NCBI RefSeq assembly: GCF_022603395.1
Contig: NZ_JAIBKA010000012.1
Span: 62,001 to 126,000 of the forward strand
Reading direction: 5' to 3'
DNA: 64,000 nt
DNA from: Desulfoferrobacter suflitae
GTDB lineage: Bacteria > Desulfobacterota > Syntrophobacteria > Syntrophobacterales > Syntrophobacteraceae
Under the pieces are notes generated by a model. That model was not told the origin of the DNA. It saw nothing but the letters and a program-made list of their open reading frames with translations, and searched no databases. The number at the start of each line of letters is the position of its first letter. Positions within the stretch are counted from its first letter, which is position 1. The translations under genes and the position numbers were made by a program. This document shows, one piece after another, positions 51,279 through 59,594 of this stretch.

Positions 51279-52634
51279 TTCCCAAATAATCTCAATGGGA
51301 TGAACCACTCGATACGGAACCATCTGGTTGAATTGTATGCGGCAGCTCAAACAGTCGCTCACCAGTCTTTCCGGATCCATTTCTCTAATCTTATCCATCA
51401 GCCGGCTGCCCATCTCAATTGAGACTGCGTGAAAATCGCGCTTGAACCCCATAATGCCGGCGATGCCGCAGCAATAAAACGACCCCTCGATGGTTGCCAA
51501 ATCGATCTCCGGGATCAGGCGGAGGAGCTCGACATAGGGCTGCCCGATTTTTTGCTCGCGCATATGGCATGGCGGATAATAGGCCATGCGTCCATTGATC
51601 GGCCCAAAGCGGGTGTCGAGAGCTCCGGTACGGTGCAGATTGAGCAGGTATTCTCCCAGGTCGTAGGTATGGGCTGCAATGGCGATCCGATGGCGAGCGC
51701 TGATGGCGGCAAAATAGCCCTCATCCTTGAGCAGCCCTTCGATGGGCTTTTTGGCGGTGGAAGGTTCGCCGGCGCCCTTGTGCACGGTAGCCTGCGGGCC
51801 CTGAGAAACTGTTCCGAGACGATCGGCGTGCCGACCCGTATCCGGAGCATTGGCGGCACCCTCGGCCATCACCTGCTTCAGCATATAGCCGCAGGTCGGG
51901 CAGGAGCAGACAATGTCGTAGCCGGCCTCCACCGCTGCAATCAAATGTCCAACGTTGAACTTCACAAATTCAAAGGTGAGATCGCCGTCCCCTTCGAGCA
52001 GGCTCGGCATGCCGCAGCATTTCTGCTCCGAGTAATAGACCTCGATGCCGTTTTGGCGCAGCACCTCGACGGCGGCTTTGGGCACTTGAGGAAACAGGTA
52101 TTGGCCGGTACAGCCCGCAAAGAATGCTACTCTTTTCTCGCCTTTTGCCCGCATGACATCAAGCCCCTGCTGTTTGGCCCAGACCGGGAAGCTTTCCAGC
52201 GGAAACTCCGGCACCTTTCTTTGCGGGTGTATGCCGGCCAGCTTCTTCACTAACTCACCGCTGCCTTTGCTCTGCAAGAGTCTGTTGGTAAGTCGGGGAT
52301 AGGCGCCGCAAACTCGCGCGACCCGTTCAACATCTTCCAGAAAACGAATGGAGGGCTTCAGCCCGTCACGGCTGACAAAGGCATGCTTGGCCTTCATGAT
52401 GTCCGAGCGAATGTTGGGACAGGGGCATAGACCACAGAAATTGCACAGCTCTATCAAATGCTTCAGTTCTTCGTCAGTGACTTTGCCCCTTCGGTCCACT
52501 TCTTTATCATACAGTCGATATAATTCTGGAAACACCAGACAGGAGGTGTCCTCCATGAGATATCGGCAGATGTCGCAATCGGCGCAATCGTCAAGAAATT
52601 TGCGCGCCATTTTTTCAGGATCTTTGCTGAGCAT
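51258..52634 (-). CDS. GlpC/HdrD-like iron-sulfur oxidoreductase with two CCG domains
   Basis: 458 residues. N-terminal ferredoxin motifs (CADCDICRYLMEDTSCLVFP; CNFCGLCPCPNIRSD), then two CCG cluster domains: FFAGCTGQYLFPQVPKAAVE ... CCGMPS ... CSCPTCGYML and YYPPCHMREQKIG ... CCGIAG ... CLSCRIQFNQM. This is the architecture of GlpC/HdrD, which reduce quinones or disulfides via a non-cubane cluster. The loop between the CCG domains (ADRLGTVSQGPQATVHKGAG) is unusually long. The C-terminal six residues come from a heptamer repeat. It is a candidate electron acceptor for the Hdr operon, but is separated from it by two kinase genes. Confidence 0.87.
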   Translation of the reverse strand: MLSKDPEKMARKFLDDCADCDICRYLMEDTSCLVFPELYRLYDKEVDRRGKVTDEELKHLIELCNFCGLCPCPNIRSDIMKAKHAFVSRDGLKPSIRFLEDVERVARVCGAYPRLTNRLLQSKGSGELVKKLAGIHPQRKVPEFPLESFPVWAKQQGLDVMRAKGEKRVAFFAGCTGQYLFPQVPKAAVEVLRQNGIEVYYSEQKCCGMPSLLEGDGDLTFEFVKFNVGHLIAAVEAGYDIVCSCPTCGYMLKQVMAEGAANAPDTGRHADRLGTVSQGPQATVHKGAGEPSTAKKPIEGLLKDEGYFAAISARHRIAIAAHTYDLGEYLLNLHRTGALDTRFGPINGRMAYYPPCHMREQKIGQPYVELLRLIPEIDLATIEGSFYCCGIAGIMGFKRDFHAVSIEMGSRLMDKIREMDPERLVSDCLSCRIQFNQMVPYRVVHPIEIIWESVSSER

Positions 52635-52749
52635 ATTTCATCTCGCACTTATAACAATCATTGTGGGTCAAAATTCGCAGGCCTGGCTCTTTCGATGAAT
52701 TCTAAGAACTCAAGGAAAAATCGGTCATGTCTCTTCCCCCTGAGCAAAG

Positions 52750-52768
52750 TGTACATTCTAAATGTACA
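52750..52768. promoter_or_regulatory. palindromic operator-like site
   Basis: TGTACATT-CTA-AATGTACA, a perfect 8-3-8 inverted repeat, 116 bases upstream of the GlpC-like start. No matching copy elsewhere in the window. Confidence 0.5.
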
Positions 52769-52857
52769 TATAGCGAAACAATGCAGCGACCCGGTTGATT
52801 GGTTTCTTCCGGAATATCAGTCACTCTGTCAATGAATGCAGGTGAAACACCGCTGTC

Positions 52858-53064
52858 TCAACGGCTAAAGCGGTCCTGCTGGCGAGGCCCGTAACTGGCC
52901 TCGAAGACCGGCACTCAGTGGGGCTGCAGGCATTTTTTGACCTGCTTCGCCAGGCGCTCCTTGATAAAATTGAGGGCGCGCCCGGCATCGTCGTCCAGAT
53001 CGATGGCCAGGATCTCCTGTACATCGGCAATATCCAGTTCGATGTTCACTTTCTTCAGATTCAT
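52858..53064 (-). CDS. small protein with in-frame TGA: candidate selenoprotein
   Basis: Starts at ATG 53064 (ribosome binding site AGGAGTTGAACC), four bases from the RND pump stop. 49 codons (MNLKKVNIELDIADVQEI, FIKERLAKQVKKCLQPH) end at TGA 52917-52915. After TGA the same frame stays open for 18 codons, VPVFEASYGPRQQDRFSR, with G or C at 13 of 18 third positions, then a second TGA. Immediately behind the first TGA lies a 7-bp hairpin placed like a bacterial SECIS. It could therefore be a 68-residue selenoprotein; otherwise a 49-residue protein (52915-53064). It is a paralogue of the 49-residue protein at 59342. Function unknown; location in an RND operon suggests an accessory role. Confidence 0.6.
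52883..52903 (-). promoter_or_regulatory. hairpin with bacterial SECIS-like geometry
   Basis: On the minus strand CGAGGCC-AGTTACG-GGCCTCG: a 7-bp stem and 7-nt loop whose second and third bases are GT. The loop begins 18 nt after the TGA at 52915-52917; GGTC and GACC further out could form a lower stem. This agrees with known distances and with the G required at the start of the loop. Confidence 0.55.
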
Positions 53065-53067
53065 GGT

Positions 53068-56000
53068 TCAACTCCTGTGCCTCAGTCTGTTCCACCCTTC
53101 TTTGGAGTCATCCAAAAGGGAATAGAGCACCGGGGTGACCACCAGCGTCATCACGGTGCCTGCCAAAAGACCGAAGCCGGCTGCGGCCCCCAGCGGAGAC
53201 ATCCGTTCCAGTCCGACGGCGGTTTCCAGGATGATCGGCAGCATGCCCACCACGGTTGAAATGGTGGTCATGAGCACTGGCCGCATGCGCAAGCGCACCG
53301 CCTGTTCCAGCGCTTCCTGCCGCTCCATGCCGCCTTCCCGCGCCTGTTTGATGAAATCGATCAAGAAGATGGAATTGTTGATGACGATCCCCGCCAGCAG
53401 CACGATTCCCATCATGGCCGGCATACACATGGGCTTGCCCAGCAGCAGTAGTCCCCAGAGCGATCCGATGAGGGCCAAAGGGATGGCTACGAGCACCGGG
53501 ACAGGCAGGAGAAACGAGCGAAAGGTGCCGACCAGAAGCACGATCAGCAGCATTGAGCCCAAGGCCATCGCCCCCATCATGCGGCTCATACTCTCTTTCA
53601 TTTCCGCGGCGGTGCCGCTCATGCGCATGCCGTAGCCGCCGGGGAAGGCAACCTGCTGGGTGCGCTCACCAATCTCCGCCAAAACCTGTGAGATCCGCAC
53701 CGTGCGATTGTATCCGGTGAGGTCGATGGTGTTTTCAAGGTTCTCCCGGCTGATGACCGTCTGGCTTTGCGCTCGTTCAACGGTTGCCAGAGTCCGCAAC
53801 GGCACAGCGCCCTTAGGCGTGTAAATATCCAGCTCGGAAAGCCTTTCCGGAGTCGCTACCCATTCATCGCCGTAGGCGAGCTGAATAGGGATGTCCAGAA
53901 AGCCGCTCAAACGAAAGCCGGAAACCGGCAAGCCGCCGACGGCCAAGCGCAGCTGGTCGGCCAAAGTTTGTGGGTCGGTTTCATAGAGTCTCGCCGTGCG
54001 GGGTGAAACCCGGACCTGCACCTCTTCCTTGTCAAGCCACCAACTGGGAGTGAAATCCAGCAGCCCGCGAGTCCCCGTAAGCGCATCTTGCAGTTCCAGG
54101 GCCAGTCGATCCAGCACCACCGAATCCCTGCCGGTCAAAATGATATCGATGGGCGCGCGCGAAGTGGACATGGGAGTTGCCCCATACTCATATATTTGCA
54201 GCGAGCGCAGCTCCGGCATTTCTTCAATGCGCTCGCGCCAGTGATCGGCAATTTGCCAGATGGATCGCTCGCGCCGGTCCCGGGTGGTGAGATTGATGGT
54301 GAGCAAGCCCTTTTGGGCGGTCTGGCCGCCGGCCCCGAAGGAGACCTGGCCGGGCTCCGAGCCGACCACGGAGGAAATCATCAATACATTGGGCTCCTCC
54401 AGCACCACCTTCTCGATTTCCGTCAGCGCCCGGTCAAGGTCCTGGATGAGCGCGTCCGGCGGCAGCTCGAAAACGATATTGACGATCCCGGTATCCATGG
54501 GCGGCATCAGTTCTCGGCCAATGACCGGCATGACGGCGCCCACCGTCGCTATCAGCAGACCGAACGCCGCGCCCACCGTCAGCAAACGGTGACGCATGCC
54601 TTTGCGCAACAGCGCCACATAGCCTTCCGCCAGCCGGGCAAGGAGGTCTTTGACCAGCTGCGATGCTCGCACTCCCCGGCGCAACAGCCAGATGTGAACG
54701 ACCGCAACAAACTTGCGAGCTCCCCTAAGGGGTGGACATTCACCGGTTGGACGCCTCTGGGCAGTCGCTTCAAGCAACCGGACGGCGATGGGCGGAATCA
54801 CCAGCACGGCGGCCAGCAGGGAGCCGAGCAGGGCAAGAGTCACCGTCAGGGTGAACTGGCGCATGACCTTTTCCACGTAGCCGCCGGCAAACATGATGGG
54901 AATGAGCATGGCGACGGTGGTGAGCATCCCGGCGGTGATGGAGGTGAGAATCTCGCCCACCGCCTTTTCCACTGTTTCCCGCGGGTTTTTCTGCGCAATG
55001 GCCCAATGGCGGTTGATATTTTCCACCACCACCACAGTGGCATCCACCACCATTCCGGTAGCGATGATGAGACCCGACAGGGTGACCACATTGAGGGTGT
55101 AGCCCGTAAAGCCGAGGGCCGCCAGGCAGAACAGGAAAGAGAGGGGAATACTGACCAAGGCCAGCATCGAAGAGCGCAGGTCGGTGAGGAACAAAAAGAT
55201 GATGAGCACCGTGAGCACAATGGCGCTGTAAAGGGAGGCGCGCATGCCGGCGGTGTTTCTCTCAATCAGCGGCTCCTGATCGTTGGTGATGGTGAAGTCG
55301 ATATCGCTCCACATGGCGGCCATGAGGGGCAGTGCCTGTTTGACCGAATGGATGGCTTGGATGGTGTTGCCGCCCTCGGGGCGCAGTACGTTGACGCCGA
55401 TGGCCGGCCGGCCGTTGCCGTGATAGAGGCTCCTGAGCTCCTCTATGCCGAGCTCCACCCGGGCTACGTCTTCCAGCCGCAGGTAGGCATCGGCACTGCG
55501 TTTGACTATCAGGTTTTCAACGTCCCGAAGGTCTTTGAATTCTCCGACGGTCTTCACCAGGGCTTCCCCTTGCACTCCTTCCATTAGTCCAGCCGGGGTT
55601 GTGATATTCTGCGCCTTGATCGCCGCGGCGATTTCCATGGGGGTCAACTGGAAGGCCCTCAAGCGATCCCGATCCAGCCAGATGTTGATCTGCGGCTGAT
55701 TGCCGCCGAAGGTATCCACATCCGCCACACCGGGAAGGTTCAGGAGATAATCGGTTATATCGTTGTCGGCCAGCAGGCGAACCTGGGCGAGGGTGAGGGC
55801 AGAGTCTTTTTTAGGGGCAAGCGCCAGGGTCAGGACCGGGCGGGTGGCATCGGTAATGCGATAGATGCGCGGCTCCAGAATGTCTGCCGGAAGGTCTGCG
55901 CGGATTTTGGAAATGGCGTTTTGTACATCCACCACAGCTTCGCCGATGGGCTTTTCATAGACAAATTCCGCGTTGACTGAGGAAACCTCATCGCGGGAGG

Positions 56001-56247
56001 TGGAGGTGAGCTTTTTCAGCCCGGAAAGGGTGGCGATCTCTTTTTCGATCACTTCGGTGATGCGGCGGGCGACGTCCACCGCCGGGGCGCCCGGTTCAAC
56101 AGTGACCACCGCCACCTGCGGCGGATTGGTGTCGGGGAAGTATTCCACCGGCATCAGGAAAAATGCCCGCAGCCCCAAGACCGTCACCAGCAGGGCGCCG
56201 ACCAGCACCAGCCATGGATTATCCAGAGCGAAACGGTGGGGCTTCAT
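53068..56247 (-). CDS. RND efflux pump inner-membrane subunit (HAE1/HME type)
   Basis: 1059 residues, normal for RND pumps. Twelve helices with two large periplasmic loops; TM1 (LVLVGALLVTVLGLRAFFLM), the proton-relay helix with VATGMVVDATVVVVENINRH and the C-terminal permease half with GIVLLAGIVINNSIFLIDFI. Both transmembrane halves are complete, as are the docking and porter loops. The sequence FPDTNPPQVAVVTVEPGAPA is frequent in RND pumps of anaerobes with unknown cargo. It follows the adaptor gene with 151 bases between, partly heptamer array, and is followed by the candidate selenoprotein gene. Drug, bile, or lipid-type cargo cannot be decided. Confidence 0.93.
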   Translation of the reverse strand: MKPHRFALDNPWLVLVGALLVTVLGLRAFFLMPVEYFPDTNPPQVAVVTVEPGAPAVDVARRITEVIEKEIATLSGLKKLTSTSRDEVSSVNAEFVYEKPIGEAVVDVQNAISKIRADLPADILEPRIYRITDATRPVLTLALAPKKDSALTLAQVRLLADNDITDYLLNLPGVADVDTFGGNQPQINIWLDRDRLRAFQLTPMEIAAAIKAQNITTPAGLMEGVQGEALVKTVGEFKDLRDVENLIVKRSADAYLRLEDVARVELGIEELRSLYHGNGRPAIGVNVLRPEGGNTIQAIHSVKQALPLMAAMWSDIDFTITNDQEPLIERNTAGMRASLYSAIVLTVLIIFLFLTDLRSSMLALVSIPLSFLFCLAALGFTGYTLNVVTLSGLIIATGMVVDATVVVVENINRHWAIAQKNPRETVEKAVGEILTSITAGMLTTVAMLIPIMFAGGYVEKVMRQFTLTVTLALLGSLLAAVLVIPPIAVRLLEATAQRRPTGECPPLRGARKFVAVVHIWLLRRGVRASQLVKDLLARLAEGYVALLRKGMRHRLLTVGAAFGLLIATVGAVMPVIGRELMPPMDTGIVNIVFELPPDALIQDLDRALTEIEKVVLEEPNVLMISSVVGSEPGQVSFGAGGQTAQKGLLTINLTTRDRRERSIWQIADHWRERIEEMPELRSLQIYEYGATPMSTSRAPIDIILTGRDSVVLDRLALELQDALTGTRGLLDFTPSWWLDKEEVQVRVSPRTARLYETDPQTLADQLRLAVGGLPVSGFRLSGFLDIPIQLAYGDEWVATPERLSELDIYTPKGAVPLRTLATVERAQSQTVISRENLENTIDLTGYNRTVRISQVLAEIGERTQQVAFPGGYGMRMSGTAAEMKESMSRMMGAMALGSMLLIVLLVGTFRSFLLPVPVLVAIPLALIGSLWGLLLLGKPMCMPAMMGIVLLAGIVINNSIFLIDFIKQAREGGMERQEALEQAVRLRMRPVLMTTISTVVGMLPIILETAVGLERMSPLGAAAGFGLLAGTVMTLVVTPVLYSLLDDSKEGWNRLRHRS

Positions 56248-56255
56248 GGTTGATA

Positions 56256-56325
56256 CTCGAGGCTGAAAGCTGGAGGTAAGATGCTCGAAGCAAGATGCGA
56301 GAGGCTGGAGGCAAGAAGGAAGAAG
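56256..56325. repeat. heptamer array (GAGGCTG/GAAGCAA type)
   Basis: Degenerate units such as GAGGCTG, GAGGTAA, GAAGCAA, GAGGCTG, GAGGCAA between the adaptor and pump genes; the reverse complement of the AGCTTCC-type arrays. Confidence 0.6.
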
Positions 56326-56398
56326 AATATGTGACGATGGAATTGGGATTCACAGCGCCTGCCTTCGTCGTTCCCACTTGCTGCAAAGCTGTGCAGCA

Positions 56399-57667
56399 TC
56401 ATGGCTGCACCTCGACCCGTTGGCCCTGGGAGCGCCTCACCCATTGCAGATATTCTCCAACTGCCACCTGTTCACCTACGTGGAGGTCCCCTTCGACTAA
56501 TGCGCGGGTCTCATCGGCAAGCAGAATGCGTACCGGGACCAGTTGCAGCGAACCCGAGCGCACCACGTACACCGCCGAACCGCCTTGCTCGGTTGGAAGC
56601 AGAGCGCCGCGCGGCACGGTCAGACCCTCACCTTCCTCGGTCACCACATCGATGGGGACAAAGCTGCCGATTTTCAGATGCCCTGGAAGCACGCAAAACA
56701 GGTCGACTTCGGCGCGCACCGTTTTGCCGGCTTCAAGAGAAGGAAAAATGCGCGAAATCGTAGCCTGATAGGAGGCCTGGAGGTCTTCGGAAGGAGAGGA
56801 AGCAACGGGATCAAATCTAGCGGTGTGGGTATCCTGCTGCCAGTAGACAAGCACCTTTTGGCCCTGTTGGATGCGCACCAGGTCTTCCTGCACCAGGTCA
56901 AAGGCGAGGCGATGGCAGGATATATCCATCAGGCTGAAAATGGCTTCGCCGGGCCGGGCCATATCTCCCACTTCCAGGTATTGCCGCCGGATGATCCCGG
57001 CTGAGGGACTGCGGATCTCGGTGAAAGTTAGCCGGGCACGGGCTTCTTCGAGCTGAGCCTCTAGGGCCTTGCCTTCGTTGACTATGCCAACGCTTTCCTG
57101 CTCCAGGCTCTGCAGACGGCCAAGGGCGGCGTCCAGCTGATTGCGGCTGCTTTCGACTTGGGAAGCACTGATGCCTTTTTCACGAAACAGGCGCTGATCG
57201 CGCTCGAATTCCCGCCTGCGGAAGGCAACATCCTGGCGAGCGGCTTCGAGCGATGCCTGATTGGCCTTGAGGCGGGCTTCCTGCGCTGCGATTTTTGATT
57301 CTATGGCCAATACTTGCGCCCGGATGTCGCGGTCGTCCAGAGCCGCAAGAAGCTGGCCGGCTTTTACCCGATCTCCGTCATCAACCTTCATATCTTCAAT
57401 GCGAGCGCTGATGCGAGGAGAAATTTCCGCAGTCGCCAACGGCTCGAGGCGGGCCAGGTAGCTTACCGTTTCACGCATAACCGAGCGTTCAACAGGCTGT
57501 ACGTTCACCGGTGCCGGGCTGGGCTGCCATCCGGGAGCGGATGCCAGACGATCGCGTCCCTTCTTCACGGCGACAGCCAGCAACCCAATTGCTGCGAGCA
57601 GGACTAGAGCGAACACAATCCGCCTGCCAGCGAATCTCGAATTCAAGGATTTTACTGAACTAAACAA
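56399..57667 (-). CDS. RND efflux periplasmic adaptor (MFP, HlyD family)
   Basis: 422 residues if started at TTG 57667 (GGAG five bases upstream); the open frame reaches 57730 but overlaps the tolC end and a heptamer array. One N-terminal membrane anchor (FALVLLAAIGLLAVAVKK), then the lipoyl half ARIEDMKVDDGDRVKAGQLL, a long coiled coil (KIAAQEARLKANQASLEAAR), the second lipoyl half with IRSPSAGIIRRQYLEVGDMA and a beta-barrel. It links the RND pump to the outer-membrane channel. Position between tolC and the pump gene supports a single tripartite operon. Confidence 0.9.
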   Translation of the reverse strand: MFSSVKSLNSRFAGRRIVFALVLLAAIGLLAVAVKKGRDRLASAPGWQPSPAPVNVQPVERSVMRETVSYLARLEPLATAEISPRISARIEDMKVDDGDRVKAGQLLAALDDRDIRAQVLAIESKIAAQEARLKANQASLEAARQDVAFRRREFERDQRLFREKGISASQVESSRNQLDAALGRLQSLEQESVGIVNEGKALEAQLEEARARLTFTEIRSPSAGIIRRQYLEVGDMARPGEAIFSLMDISCHRLAFDLVQEDLVRIQQGQKVLVYWQQDTHTARFDPVASSPSEDLQASYQATISRIFPSLEAGKTVRAEVDLFCVLPGHLKIGSFVPIDVVTEEGEGLTVPRGALLPTEQGGSAVYVVRSGSLQLVPVRILLADETRALVEGDLHVGEQVAVGEYLQWVRRSQGQRVEVQP

Positions 57668-57683
57668 TGGATCTCCAATCCTG

Positions 57684-57722
57684 TAAGCATCCTGCCTCCA
57701 GGTTCTAGCTTCCGGTCTCCCA
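57684..57722. repeat. heptamer array (AGCTTCC type)
   Basis: Units GCCTCCA, GGTTCTA, GCTTCCG, GTCTCCC at the end of the tolC-like gene; they encode its last few residues. Confidence 0.6.
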
Positions 57723-59150
57723 TCGATCAATGAAGGCCTGCAGATCCTCCCCTTTCGATCTCTCCCAGCCGATCCGAGCCAGCAGATAGTCCACTACGGC
57801 TTGAGAATACTCCACGTCGGCGCGCAGCATGGCCGACTGCGCGTCTAATACATCGTTGATGGTGTTGCGCCCTTCGGCATAACGTAGCTGTTCGATACGC
57901 AATGTCTCTGCGGCCGCGGTGACATTCTTTTCCGTTACCTGCAGGCGATTCATGCTGTCGGCAAGCTCTGTCAGCGACCGATCCAAATCTTCATCGATGC
58001 GCAGCTTGACGTCCCGCATAGTCTGCTCGGCCTGGCGTATTCTTAAGGCGGCCTGTGAGACGCGGGTCTGAATGGCGCCGCCGCGAAACAGCGGGATGTC
58101 CATGGCCACCCCGACCGACCAGGTATCCTCATTGTCCAGCAGGTCCGCGCCACCAGACTGGGAAAACGGCACGCCGCTGCGCACCCCGTAGCGGGCGAAT
58201 CCGTCGATCCGCGGCCAGTGTTCGGAACGGGCAACGTCTAGTGCTTTTTTGGCTTGTTCCAGTTGCGTGTGCGCTGCTTTGAGCTCGGAGCGATGGGCGC
58301 CGGCAAATTCACGCGCCGCCCCCATATCCGGCAATCTTTTGGGTACCACCTCGAGCTCGCCGGTGAGCTGCCAAAGATCGGCCTGCTGAGCGTCGGCCCC
58401 CAAAAGCCGGCCCAATTGGACCAGCAACACATGTCGATCGGCTTGCAGCTTTGACAGCTCCTGTTCGATACTCGCTACCCGCACATCCACTTTCATGGCG
58501 TCCACCGGAGCCGCCCGACCAACATCGAGCATCATGTGGATGGTTGCCGCCTGCGCTTGCAGGGCTTTAAGCGATGCCTGCGCTGCACGAATCACTTGTT
58601 CGGTTTGCAGAATTTTGAAAAACACCGAGGCCACGTTGAGTATCAAATCCTGCTGGGTGGTGACCAGTTGCGCTGTTGCCAGCTTGCCGGACAGCTCGGC
58701 AATACGGTACTCGGCAATGCGCCGGCCGCCCTGAAAAATCGGCAGAAGCAGCACCAGCCCGGCCTCCACCAAGTCATCATCAAAGACTCCCAGTTCGTTG
58801 TTGGAGTGAGCCGGGGCAATGCGCTGCTTTTCGCCGAAACGCGTGTAGCTTCCCTCGACGTCCAGGGTGGGAAGAAACGTGGAAATGGCCAGGGGTTTTT
58901 CCAACCGCTGGATGGCTTGCTCGGTCTGTGCAGCCTGCAAAACTGGATTCTGCTCGACGGCCAGGCGAACACATTCCTTAAGACTCAGAGCTATGACAGG
59001 CGAAGAGGTCGTCTCCGGTTCGCGGCCTCTTGCCCATGATTCACTTGACTGCTCGTTTTTGCCCATTTGCCCGCCCTGGACTTGGACGGATTGAACCAGC
59101 AACAAGAGACAGCAAAAGAAGAGAAACAAAACTCGCTTTATGGACATCAT
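57705..59150 (-). CDS. TolC-family outer-membrane channel
   Basis: 481 residues from ATG 59150 (MMSIKRVLFLFFCCLLLL), a TTG five codons earlier being the longer frame. A signal peptide ends at about residue 30 (VQVQGG). Two OEP repeats follow, with SLKECVRLAVEQNPVLQAAQ and, in the second, REFAGAHRSELKAAHTQLEQ, and the typical NTINDVLDAQSAMLRADVEYS near the C-terminus. It forms the outer-membrane exit duct for the RND pump. First large gene of the operon, 191 bases downstream of the small 49-residue gene. Confidence 0.9.
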   Translation of the reverse strand: MMSIKRVLFLFFCCLLLLVQSVQVQGGQMGKNEQSSESWARGREPETTSSPVIALSLKECVRLAVEQNPVLQAAQTEQAIQRLEKPLAISTFLPTLDVEGSYTRFGEKQRIAPAHSNNELGVFDDDLVEAGLVLLLPIFQGGRRIAEYRIAELSGKLATAQLVTTQQDLILNVASVFFKILQTEQVIRAAQASLKALQAQAATIHMMLDVGRAAPVDAMKVDVRVASIEQELSKLQADRHVLLVQLGRLLGADAQQADLWQLTGELEVVPKRLPDMGAAREFAGAHRSELKAAHTQLEQAKKALDVARSEHWPRIDGFARYGVRSGVPFSQSGGADLLDNEDTWSVGVAMDIPLFRGGAIQTRVSQAALRIRQAEQTMRDVKLRIDEDLDRSLTELADSMNRLQVTEKNVTAAAETLRIEQLRYAEGRNTINDVLDAQSAMLRADVEYSQAVVDYLLARIGWERSKGEDLQAFIDRWETGS

Positions 59151-59341
59151 TTTTACCTGAAGCAATCGGCGCCTTTATCATCGTTTTGACGAACGTCCGT
59201 TTGGCGAGGCCGGATGCTGCATCAAGCGACTTTATGCGCCATTCGGTATCCATCATGCAAAATCTGATCTAAGCAAGCTGACGAAACAATGTTCGTCGCC
59301 GCAATCAAAAAACGGCATCAGTTCGATTGTAGCCCGAAATA

Positions 59342-59491
59342 TCAATCCAGATGGGATTTGAGTCCCTGGTTTTTCTGCTGCTCCAGCCGTTTCACCAAGT
59401 CCTTGAGGATGCGCAACGCCCCTTCTTTGTCGAGGTCCAAGGCAACCATCTTCATACGTACAAATTCTTCATCGGAAATGTTGAGAACCAT
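59342..59491 (-). CDS. small hypothetical protein, 49 aa
   Basis: Starts at ATG 59491 (CTGGAGATAAA). 49 residues: MVLNISDEEFVRMKMVALDL and GALRILKDLVKRLEQQKNQG. The middle (VALDLDKEGALRILKDLVKRL) resembles AIDLDDDAGRALNFIKERL of the gene at 52858-53064, so the two are paralogues. Its stop is TGA followed by codons without resemblance to the other gene's tail and by another stop after seven codons, so no selenocysteine is proposed here. It is the first gene of the RND operon. Function unknown; a helical helper or regulator is possible. Confidence 0.6.
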   Translation of the reverse strand: MVLNISDEEFVRMKMVALDLDKEGALRILKDLVKRLEQQKNQGLKSHLD

Positions 59492-59501
59492 TTTATCTCC
59501 A

Positions 59502-59542
59502 GTGTTCAGTGTTCAGTGAGCGGTGATCAGTGAACAGTGAGC
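59502..59542. repeat. heptamer array (GTGARCR type)
   Basis: Five to six units (CAGTGTT CAGTGAG CGGTGAT CAGTGAA CAGTGAG CAG) upstream of the RND operon's first gene. Confidence 0.75.
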
Positions 59543-59594
59543 AGTCTTCTTGCAGGATGATTAACGAGCACGACCATCATGCTCTTTAAGTTTC

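Noticed and set aside
54088-55587. 499-codon plus-strand open frame
   Set aside because: Antisense to the RND pump; composition rich in His, Arg and Gln as expected of a shadow frame.
59342-59491. TGA of the first 49-residue gene as a selenocysteine codon
   Set aside because: Only seven codons follow before another stop, they do not resemble the tail of the paralogue, and I see no hairpin in the right place.
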